6,771 bases of DNA from Caldifarciminota bacterium (GTDB taxonomy: Bacteria > Hydrothermota > Tepidihabitantia > SM23-42), in assembly GCA_023128195.1 (NCBI GenBank), contig JAGMEL010000391.1, forward strand, positions 1-6,771, written 5' to 3'. Position numbers and translations under genes: made by a program. Positions 1-4,736 of the stretch are shown here, piece after piece (the stretch's first letter is position 1; each line of letters opens with the position of its first letter). The notes beneath the pieces are model-generated. The model had not been told where the DNA came from, did not search any database, and worked only from the letters and a program-made list of their open reading frames with translations.

Positions 1-1047
1 ATTGGTCGTTCTGGCTTTAATATTTCTGATATTACACTATTACTAATATCTAAAGATTTCCGACTGGGGATGAAGGATGATAACCTTTTCGTGAGAATAG
101 ATCACACAGACGAAGTTCTGGATCGAGTTGAGGAATTCAAACCTATTTGGGAACAAATTGAAGAGATAACTAGAAAGTCAATAAAACCAGAACCCAAACT
201 TCGATTTGACTGTCGTAACTGTGACGTTTTCAAGAAATGTCTTGGGAGAGGAATTGATAATCATATCTTCGACATTCCACGACTAAATTCTTCCAAATTT
301 GACAGATTAACAGAATGCGGCATTGTTTGTATTGAGGATATCCCTGATGGATTTCCCTTGACTGAAAATCAAACCAAAGTGAGGAATTGTGTAAAAACAA
401 AGAAGCCATTCGTTGGTGATAAACTCAAAAATGAGTTAAAATCTGTTTCATGGCCTGCCTATTATCTGGATTTCGAGACTGTTATGTTAGCAATCCCATT
501 ATATTCTGGTATTGCACCATATACTCAGATCCCAACACAATACTCTATTCATAAATGTTCAGAGCTTGGTCAGATCATAGATCATTCTGAATATTTGGCT
601 GACCCAAGCAAAGACTGTAGGATGGAACTTGCCGAGAATTTAATTAGATATCTCAAAGGAGAAAGTAGCATCATCGTCTACTCTAATTTTGAAAAAGTTA
701 TTATTAACAGTCTTGGCAGCGTATATCCAGATTTTTCGAAAGAATTGAATTGCTTGATAGATAGGATGATAAATCTCGAAACAATCATTAGAAAGAATTT
801 TTATCACCCGGATTTTCATGGACGTACATCATTAAAGAAAACACTTCCTGTTTTGGTGTCTGATTTATCATATGATGGATTGGAAATTGCAGATGGTGAT
901 TCAGCCATGGCTGCTTTTGCCTATTTGGCTCTTGGTAAATACGAAGGTGGCGCCGTCGAAAAAATAAGAAGAAAATTGTTGGATTATTGCAAGCAAGATA
1001 CACTATCTATGGTTAGGTTACACCAGAGATTGGGTGAATATATATGA
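1..1047 (+). CDS. DUF2779 family protein, 3' part (5' end outside window)
   Basis: The frame is open from base 1, so the ATG at 70 is probably internal; 348 residues are visible. Residue numbers count from base 1. The first ~70 residues (ISKDFRLGM, then FVRIDHTDEV) look like the end of the Cas4/PD-(D/E)XK-like region found in DUF2779 proteins. Next come clustered cysteines C71, C74 and C80 (CxxCx5C), possibly Fe-S or zinc ligands. The C-terminal half is the DUF2779 domain, an RNase H-fold DEDD-type exonuclease: motif I is DFET at 157-160, motif II lies near YSNFE at 227-231, and motif III is DYCKQDT at 328-334, preceded by YDGLEIADGDSA. A metal-dependent nuclease acting on DNA or RNA is likely, but the substrate is unknown; family members are poorly characterised and a defence role is inference from the neighbours. 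No terminator follows; repeat copy 1 lies 69 bp after the stop. Confidence 0.85.
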   Translation: MGRSGFNISDITLLLISKDFRLGMKDDNLFVRIDHTDEVLDRVEEFKPIWEQIEEITRKSIKPEPKLRFDCRNCDVFKKCLGRGIDNHIFDIPRLNSSKFDRLTECGIVCIEDIPDGFPLTENQTKVRNCVKTKKPFVGDKLKNELKSVSWPAYYLDFETVMLAIPLYSGIAPYTQIPTQYSIHKCSELGQIIDHSEYLADPSKDCRMELAENLIRYLKGESSIIVYSNFEKVIINSLGSVYPDFSKELNCLIDRMINLETIIRKNFYHPDFHGRTSLKKTLPVLVSDLSYDGLEIADGDSAMAAFAYLALGKYEGGAVEKIRRKLLDYCKQDTLSMVRLHQRLGEYI

Positions 1048-1115
1048 TCTCCATAGTAGATATCAGCACGTTTCAACGAAGATAAGAAAAGTATCAGATC
1101 ATCTTATGTCAACGT

Positions 1116-1129
1116 AGGCGTTCGTTTGT
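1116..1129 (+). repeat. Module-end direct repeat, copy 1 (AGGCGTTCGTTTGT)
   Basis: This 14-mer is identical to copy 2 at 2529 and differs at one base from copy 3 at 4082. Each copy sits just after the last gene of a module. Copy 1 lies between the DUF2779 gene and the strong ribosome site of the 276-aa gene. I see no attC-type fold here: a short inverted pair AACGAA/TTCGTT (near 1074 and 1121) encloses it, but the arms between do not pair well. Apart from this repeat and the ribosome site, the gap 1048-1161 holds nothing I can name. Confidence 0.7.
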
Positions 1130-1147
1130 GCGTTTAGCAAGAAGATA

Positions 1148-1160
1148 TAAAGGAGGTGAT
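1148..1160 (+). promoter_or_regulatory. Near-perfect Shine-Dalgarno site that decides the start of the 276-aa gene
   Basis: TAAAGGAGGTGAT complements the 3' end of bacterial 16S rRNA over about 13 bases. A GTG at 1156-1158 is in frame but lies inside this site, so it cannot serve as start codon with this SD. The ATG at 1162 follows at normal spacing and is taken as the start. Confidence 0.85.
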
Positions 1161-1161
1161 T

Positions 1162-1992
1162 ATGGATTCACTCACAATTGAACTAACGGCAGCTTTAATT
1201 ACTAATTACGCCACCCCCAATGCTCGTACTAAAGTAGAAACTGTTTTAATTGACGGGTCTAGTCGTATAACTATTGTGGATTTGGCCGGTGTTCCCCGAT
1301 CGGTTCATCGATTTGTCATTCATGATGCAACAGAGGTCGGCTGTCCACCTCTTGATGCGGAACAGAGTACATTGATTTTTGCCGCTGCCTGTTCTCTCAT
1401 TACACCATGTATATTTTTTTCACCCTTACAGCCTCAAAGATTTATTCCAAAACTTAATTTTGGAAAGATACCAACGGAAATTGAAGTAACTGATTCTCCA
1501 ACTGGTAAGATAATCGGCATTACTGAAAAGATAAGGATAACTGAATCTGTCAGTACACTTCTCACAACAAGAGTTACTTTCGATGAAAACAGAATTTTTG
1601 AAGTTGTTAAAAAACTTTTGAATATGCGGCCTTTTGATTCATCTCAACGTAGTGTGCCTGAACTCAATATTCTTGATGCTCTTAAAAGATATTGGGAAGC
1701 TATGCTGTCTGGTGAACCGTTGGGTTGTTACAGATCTTTATTTACTTGCTTTGAGAAAACCATCAATTGTAAATCTGAGAAAAAAGGAAGTGATTTTGAT
1801 ATTTTTGCCTCAGGAATTATTGGGTTAAAAATAGACGAAATTAAGGAACTACGTGAATTCAACAATCGGCTTAAACATATAATCCGCAGCAAAAAAGATT
1901 TTAAAACACTGCAACAGGGTGAATTAAATTTATTCCGTTTAGCTGAACGACTCAAAATTGCAGCGGATAATGTTCTTCTCACAAGAATTTAG
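1162..1992 (+). CDS. Hypothetical protein, 276 aa, family not recognised
   Basis: I do not recognise this protein. It has no signal peptide and no convincing membrane helix; the segment around IFAAACSLITPCIFF is hydrophobic but short and broken by a proline. The N-terminal ~150 residues look like a beta-rich or mixed domain. The C-terminal ~120 residues are mostly predicted helix, starting near NILDALKRYWEAMLSG and including LREFNNRLKH near residue 240. A helical bundle with an R/N-rich segment ending in KH vaguely recalls HEPN domains, but the canonical Rx4-6H spacing is not clear, so this is a weak suggestion. It has a very strong ribosome site and shares the module between repeat copies 1 and 2 with the GIY-YIG gene, 162 bp downstream. 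The pair may be one functional unit; nothing in the sequence proves it. Confidence 0.75.
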   Translation: MDSLTIELTAALITNYATPNARTKVETVLIDGSSRITIVDLAGVPRSVHRFVIHDATEVGCPPLDAEQSTLIFAAACSLITPCIFFSPLQPQRFIPKLNFGKIPTEIEVTDSPTGKIIGITEKIRITESVSTLLTTRVTFDENRIFEVVKKLLNMRPFDSSQRSVPELNILDALKRYWEAMLSGEPLGCYRSLFTCFEKTINCKSEKKGSDFDIFASGIIGLKIDEIKELREFNNRLKHIIRSKKDFKTLQQGELNLFRLAERLKIAADNVLLTRI

Positions 1993-2012
1993 ATTTAATA
2001 AAAATAGTATTT

Positions 2013-2042
2013 CTATGGGAGCTACATTTTTCTCCCTAATAG
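2013..2042 (+). other. Hairpin in the 276-aa / GIY-YIG intergenic gap
   Basis: GGGAG at 2017-2021 pairs with CTCCC at 2032-2036 across a 10-base, T-rich loop. Outer CTAT (2013-2016) can pair with ATAG (2039-2042) over a two-base bulge. It begins 21 bp after the stop of the 276-aa gene and has no downstream U-tract, so it is a poor intrinsic terminator; it could slow or stabilise the transcript end. The rest of the 162-bp gap includes GGGG/CCCC runs (near 2067 and 2088) but no promoter, attC or reading frame that I can support. Confidence 0.3.
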
Positions 2043-2154
2043 CTAATGTGTAGTGCTGATATGATGAGGGGGGAGGATTACTTATGACCCCATGAGGGAT
2101 AGGCGTATACTTTTACCGTGGTAGTTTTTAGGATAATCAAAAGGAGGAGTTAAT

Positions 2155-2502
2155 ATGATTGTACAATGGAACAAATGTCAGGGCGGTGGTTGGTGCAATC
2201 TACTCACGGTCGATCTCGAACATGAACACTTCAATAGTATGGAAGGAGTGTACATTATCTGGTACGGTGGTGACAATCCAGCAACTGTCCGTGTTGGACA
2301 AGGATTTATTAGAGACCGTCTAGCTTCTCATAGAGAAGATTTAGATATATTGACTTATAAACAATTCGGCCTTTATGTAACATGGGCGCAGGTTGCTGCA
2401 AATCAACGAGACGGGGTTGAAAGATACCTTGCTGAGAGGTTCAATCCCAAAGTTGGAAGTCGTTTTCCAGAGGTTGATCCGATAGAGGTTAATTTGCCTT
2501 AG
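2155..2502 (+). CDS. Small GIY-YIG superfamily nuclease-like protein
   Basis: This 115-aa protein has the GIY-YIG fold signature: GVYIIWYGG (residues ~31-39) is the GIY strand, VRVGQGFIRDRLASH (~46-60) is the YIG strand plus the helix carrying the conserved Arg, and RDGVERYLAERFNP (~85-98) holds the likely metal-binding Glu and the Asn-Pro usual in the family. The YIG motif is degenerate (VGQ), as in many stand-alone members. There is no DNA-binding or other extra domain, so it may be a minimal nuclease, part of a complex, or catalytically altered. AAGGAGGAG at 2141-2149 gives a strong ribosome site for the ATG. The upstream neighbour is the unrecognised 276-aa gene in the same repeat-bounded module; the downstream neighbour is a separately promoted R-M pair. 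Fold assignment is firm, biological role unknown. Confidence 0.85.
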   Translation: MIVQWNKCQGGGWCNLLTVDLEHEHFNSMEGVYIIWYGGDNPATVRVGQGFIRDRLASHREDLDILTYKQFGLYVTWAQVAANQRDGVERYLAERFNPKVGSRFPEVDPIEVNLP

Positions 2503-2521
2503 TAATTTTTTTTGGCTAAGG
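2497..2521 (+). terminator. Possible weak terminator overlapping the GIY-YIG stop codon
   Basis: CCTTAG (2497-2502, including the TAG stop) pairs with CTAAGG (2516-2521), and the loop contains a run of eight T. The T-run lies in the loop rather than after the stem, so it is not a standard intrinsic terminator. It may instead be an end structure of the module, because repeat copy 2 follows 7 bp later. Confidence 0.25.
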
Positions 2522-2528
2522 TGGGAGC

Positions 2529-2542
2529 AGGCGTTCGTTTGT
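2529..2542 (+). repeat. Module-end direct repeat, copy 2 (AGGCGTTCGTTTGT)
   Basis: Identical to copy 1 over 14 bp. Compared with copy 3 the match extends to 17 bp (2527-2543 versus 4080-4096) with one mismatch. Its last bases overlap the start of the 27-bp methyltransferase upstream block at 2540, so the end of one module and the start of the next meet exactly here. Confidence 0.75.
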
Positions 2543-2583
2543 TCCTAAATAACCATTGAAATCTGTGATTTTATATATATAAT
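2540..2583 (+). promoter_or_regulatory. Promoter of the R-M operon; 27-bp block shared with the second methyltransferase
   Basis: TTGAAA at 2556-2561 and TATAAT at 2578-2583 are separated by 16 bp, a good sigma-70-type promoter. Bases 2540-2566 are identical to 5990-6016, upstream of the second methyltransferase, where -35 and -10 have the same spacing. Transcription would start near 2590, almost on the Shine-Dalgarno AGGAGG (2589-2594), giving a 5' leader of about 9 bases. The conserved bases upstream of -35 (TTCCTAAATAACC) might be a control site or a module end. Confidence 0.7.
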
Positions 2584-2598
2584 AATTTAGGAGGATTT

Positions 2599-3465
2599 AT
2601 GAAAAAACGGCGGAAGAAGACATCAAAGGTACGTAGACGAAAAATACGAGTTTCAGAACCTTCTATCAATTATAACAATATATATTATAAGAATGAAAAA
2701 GTCTATATATATAATGATGATATTATAAAAACAAATTCCATCAGTGATGGTAGTATTGACCTGATTGTTACATCACCACCATATAATGTTGATATTAAAT
2801 ATGGCAAGTATGATGACAGAATGTCGTATGAAAATTATTTAAAATTTACAAAAGAATGGCTGACAGCTTGTTATCGACTTGCCAAAGATGATGGTCGTTT
2901 TTGTTTAAATATACCATTAGATAAAAATAAAGGCGGGCAGCAAAGTGTTTGTGCTGATATAACAACGATTGCAAAGAAAGTTGGTTGGCAATACCACTCT
3001 ACAATTATTTGGAATGAACAAAATATTTCACGAAGAACAGCATGGGGTTCTTGGCTTTCAGCAAGTGCTCCTTATGTTATTGCACCTGTGGAAGTGATTG
3101 TGGTGTTATATAAAAAACAATGGAAGAAGATCAAGAAAGGCAAGTCGGATATAATAAAAAAGGAATTCTTGGAGTTGACCAACGGCGTATGGACTTTTAT
3201 GGGTGAGAGTAAAAAGAGGATAGGTCATCCAGCTCCTTTTCCTGTTGAGTTACCGAGGCGATGTATAAAACTCTTTAGCTTTGTTGGTGATACTATCCTG
3301 GATCCCTTTGTTGGTAGCGGTACAACATTAATTGCTTGTATAAAAACCGACAGAATTGGCGTTGGTGTTGATGTTGATGAGTCATATTGTGAATTGGCGA
3401 AAAAGCGAATAATAAAAGAATGTTCTGTGACACAATTGACGCTTGCCAGTATAGCCAAGAAATAA
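2599..3465 (+). CDS. Type II DNA methyltransferase, beta class (N4-cytosine or N6-adenine)
   Basis: This 288-aa enzyme transfers a methyl group from S-adenosylmethionine to a specific DNA base. Catalytic motif IV TSPPYN is at 58-63 and the AdoMet-binding motif DPFVGSGTT at 235-243. Motif IV comes before motif I, which is the beta-class order; the variable stretch ~130-215 between them would hold the target recognition domain. SPPY is common in N4-cytosine enzymes but also seen in N6-adenine enzymes, so the product is open. The first ~17 residues are strongly basic (MKKRRKK...), possibly aiding DNA contact. AGGAGG lies 4 bp before the ATG. The HNH endonuclease gene begins 5 bp after the stop, so the two form an R-M operon in which this enzyme protects host DNA. 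Length is normal for the family and all key motifs are intact. Confidence 0.93.
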   Translation: MKKRRKKTSKVRRRKIRVSEPSINYNNIYYKNEKVYIYNDDIIKTNSISDGSIDLIVTSPPYNVDIKYGKYDDRMSYENYLKFTKEWLTACYRLAKDDGRFCLNIPLDKNKGGQQSVCADITTIAKKVGWQYHSTIIWNEQNISRRTAWGSWLSASAPYVIAPVEVIVVLYKKQWKKIKKGKSDIIKKEFLELTNGVWTFMGESKKRIGHPAPFPVELPRRCIKLFSFVGDTILDPFVGSGTTLIACIKTDRIGVGVDVDESYCELAKKRIIKECSVTQLTLASIAKK

Positions 3466-3470
3466 ATATT

Positions 3471-4064
3471 ATGAAAAACAAAAAGAAATCTATCGGCGAT
3501 TTGGTACTCGCATATTTCAAAAAACACCCTAAAAAGGATTTAAAACACGGTCCTGTTGTTGATTGGGTTGAGGAAAAATATCTTAAGCTTTATGGAAGAA
3601 AACCTCGTGACACATGGCGTCAAATCAGAAAATTTCATGAAGAAGGCATACTAATACAGGTTAAAAAAGGTGTTTATAGATACGATCCTGATTATATAAG
3701 AAAAAAAGAGTTGTACGATTTTCCTGCCTATATAAAAGAAGCAATCTATAAACGTGATGCTTACAAATGTGTAGTCTGTGGGCGGGGTAGAAAAGATGGG
3801 GTTGAAATTTGTGCAGATCATATTAAACCAAAAGACAAAGGTGGCACAAATATTTTAGATAATGGTCAGACATTATGTACGGAACATAATGTTATGAAGA
3901 AAAATTACTCACAGACAGAAGCGGGTAAAAAGTATTTTATAAAGCTATATAAAAAAGCCGTTAAAGCAAGTGATGAAAGAATGATTAAATTCTGCAAGCA
4001 AATTTTTGATGTATATGATGAGAAGGGTATAAACTCACATATTCCAAGGCCTAATCATAAATAA
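3471..4064 (+). CDS. Winged-helix / HNH endonuclease, probable type II restriction enzyme
   Basis: The 197-aa product has two parts. Residues ~7-72 look like a winged-helix domain (GDLVLAYFKKHP, then RDTWRQIRKFHEEGILIQVKKGVYRYDP), probably DNA binding. Residues ~84-145 form an HNH nuclease with Cys100 and Cys103 (CVVC), Asp116-His117 (ADHIKP), Asn131, Cys136 and His139 (TLCTEHN): the beta-beta-alpha metal core plus cysteines of a probable zinc site. Directly following a methyltransferase gene, it is best read as the matching restriction endonuclease; recognition sequence unknown. I chose the ATG at 3471, 5 bp past the methyltransferase stop, over the in-frame ATG at 3420, which would overlap that gene by 46 bp. 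No strong ribosome site precedes 3471, so translational coupling is likely and would limit endonuclease made without methyltransferase. Confidence 0.85.
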   Translation: MKNKKKSIGDLVLAYFKKHPKKDLKHGPVVDWVEEKYLKLYGRKPRDTWRQIRKFHEEGILIQVKKGVYRYDPDYIRKKELYDFPAYIKEAIYKRDAYKCVVCGRGRKDGVEICADHIKPKDKGGTNILDNGQTLCTEHNVMKKNYSQTEAGKKYFIKLYKKAVKASDERMIKFCKQIFDVYDEKGINSHIPRPNHK

Positions 4065-4081
4065 TTGAATTAACCAAGGGC

Positions 4082-4095
4082 AGGCATTCGTTTGT
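4082..4095 (+). repeat. Module-end direct repeat, copy 3 (AGGCATTCGTTTGT), at the intI junction
   Basis: One mismatch to copies 1 and 2 (A for G at 4086), and 17 bp alike to copy 2 when flanks are included. It lies 17 bp after the HNH stop codon and runs straight into the intI remnant. Bases 4083-4094 read as Gly-Ile-Arg-Leu, close to the IR that precedes the LQxLLGH segment in integron integrases, but one extra base shifts the frame relative to the remnant. Confidence 0.7.
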
Positions 4096-4200
4096 TTGCA
4101 GAAGCTATTAGGACATAAGGATGTTAAAATAACAATGATTTATACTCATATGATGAACAAAGGGATAATGGGTATCAATAGTCCGGTCGATGAGGTGTGA
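4096..4200 (+). pseudogene. intI: Integron integrase (IntI), C-terminal remnant
   Basis: The 34 codons before the TGA at 4198 encode LQKLLGHKDVKITMIYTH, then MMNKGIMGINSPVDEV. The LLGHKDV-TTMIYTHV--NRG---V-SPLD pattern is specific to the C-terminus of integron integrases. The fragment keeps the box II GH histidine and the catalytic tyrosine (MIYTH), but the remaining ~300 residues, including the RHR residues of the active site, are absent. No ATG of usable size precedes it and the HNH gene lies immediately upstream, so it cannot make an active recombinase. Adding the repeat upstream (4083-4095) would supply G-I-R-L in place of the usual D-I-R-T but needs a one-base correction. The orientation is the same as that of the cassettes downstream, the reverse-integron layout. 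Confidence 0.88.
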
Positions 4201-4375
4201 ATTTTCTTCTTATACGGCTTTAATTAACCATATAAGAAACCGTGAATAAGAGAAGTATTTATGGTTAAAAACTTATAAATAAAAGGGTTAATGAGATGAA
4301 AAAAGAGAAAACAAGCAGGTTTATACAGTCAACTCAAGCCGTGTTTCTTATATCATTAGTACAGATAAACTTAGG
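4201..4375 (+). other. Candidate attI region between the intI stop and the first cassette
   Basis: In reverse integrons the primary recombination site lies downstream of intI. This 175-bp stretch links the IntI stop to the core triplet GTT at 4375-4377, where the first cassette begins. It is AT-rich and carries repeated TTCTTATA motifs at 4207-4214 and 4345-4352 on the + strand and 4231-4238 on the - strand. It also contains GGTTAA at 4263 and 4285. These are candidate integrase-binding or promoter elements. I could not pick a convincing cassette promoter. Confidence 0.55.
4207..4238 (+). repeat. Imperfect palindrome just after intI
   Basis: TTCTTATACGG (4207-4217) and CCATATAAGAA (4228-4238) are inverted copies with one mismatch around a 10-base AT-rich loop. 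The right arm extended to 4239 (ATATAAGAAA, 4230-4239) is also a perfect inverted copy of TTTCTTATAT at 4344-4353. It could be an intI transcription end, but no T-run follows; it may equally be a recombinase or regulator site. Confidence 0.5.
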
Positions 4376-4379
4376 TTAG
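4296..4379 (+). CDS. Possible 27-aa leader ORF spanning attI
   Basis: ATG at 4296 opens a short frame (MKKEKTSRFIQSTQ..., 27 residues) that ends with the TAG inside the attI core GTTAGCC. AAAGGG at 4282-4287 is a weak ribosome site. In class 1 integrons a short ORF in attI (ORF11) is known to help translation of the first cassette; this could be an analogue. Short AT-rich frames are common by chance, so the call is tentative. Confidence 0.25.
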   Translation: MKKEKTSRFIQSTQAVFLISLVQINLG

Positions 4380-4702
4380 CCACACAGATGGTTAAGAAAG
4401 GAAAAGGTGATGGGCAAAGTAGAGTATAAAGTCGTGAAGTTGCCAATGAAGGGCCTTGGAATCTTTACGAAAGATGTTTCTCCTGACTTGGATACAACCC
4501 TTAATTTAGAGGGAAGAGATGGATGGAGATTGGTTAATTCCATAACCCCAGCCAGCGCTTTTGGAGAATCAGAAAAACTGGTACTGATCTTCATGCGCGA
4601 AGCTAAATGAACAGCGATAGGATCCCGGATGGCTAACAACGGGATGAACGCTGACTGGGGTACACTCGCTGCGCTCGTGATCCCAGCAGGTTATCCCGGA
4701 CG
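4376..4702 (+). mobile_element. Complete integron gene cassette (327 bp) carrying a DUF4177 gene
   Basis: The cassette is bounded by cores G^TTAGCC (4375-4381) and G^TTAGCT (4702-4708). Its first bases, GTTAGCC, are the exact reverse complement of GGCTAAC (4631-4637), the R'' site of the attC at its own 3' end. This is the pairing expected within a genuine cassette, because R'' and the cassette's leading bases come together in the circular form. It encodes one small ORF with its own ribosome site and ends with attC, a standard single-gene cassette in first position next to attI. Confidence 0.85.
4410..4610 (+). CDS. DUF4177 family small protein (cassette gene)
   Basis: The 66-aa product has the DUF4177 pattern: an opening beta strand (VEYKVVKLP), a central LNLEGRDGWRLVNSITP (the usual LN-x-x-G-x-x-GW-x-LV), and a closing strand (LVLIFMREA). 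DUF4177 proteins are small cytosolic alpha/beta proteins of unknown function. The frame could also begin at the in-frame GTG at 4407, but the ATG at 4410 fits the AAAGGA site at 4397-4402 better. It is the only gene in the first cassette and would depend on a promoter in or upstream of attI. Family call good, role unknown. Confidence 0.8.
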   Translation: MGKVEYKVVKLPMKGLGIFTKDVSPDLDTTLNLEGRDGWRLVNSITPASAFGESEKLVLIFMREAK

Positions 4703-4708
4703 TTAGCT
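4631..4708 (+). other. attC recombination site of the DUF4177 cassette
   Basis: About 78 bp with classic attC architecture. R'' is GGCTAAC (4631-4637) and R' is GTTAGCT (4702-4708). GGGAT (4641-4645) pairs with ATCCC (4693-4697), and CTGGG (4655-4659) with CCCAG (4682-4686). The left arm is longer by a few bases, giving extrahelical bases such as those that direct strand choice by the integrase. The variable terminal segment (4660-4681) contains CACTCG...CGTG, itself partly palindromic. The cores end RRCY rather than the strict RRRY, a tolerated variation. The site is GC-rich compared with its surroundings. Confidence 0.85.
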
Positions 4709-4736
4709 GTCAAGATCAAACACAGGAGGATAGTTC

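Noticed and set aside
70..72. ATG at 70 as the true start of the DUF2779 gene
   Set aside because: The frame is open to base 1 and the residues before 70 fit the family, so the gene begins outside the window.
1048..2545. attC sites at repeat copies 1 and 2
   Set aside because: No paired R''/R' cores or symmetrical stem arms could be found on either strand; the true attC at 4631 looks quite different.
3420..3470. Earlier in-frame ATG for the HNH endonuclease
   Set aside because: It would overlap the methyltransferase by 46 bp, has no ribosome site, and adds residues encoded by another frame of that gene; 3471 sits naturally just after the stop.
1116..4095. CRISPR array from the three short repeats
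   Set aside because: Repeats are only 14-17 bp and 1.4-1.55 kb apart with genes between them.
4376..4440. Upstream ATG at 4388 as a cassette gene start
   Set aside because: It is out of frame with DUF4177 and stops after 13 codons.
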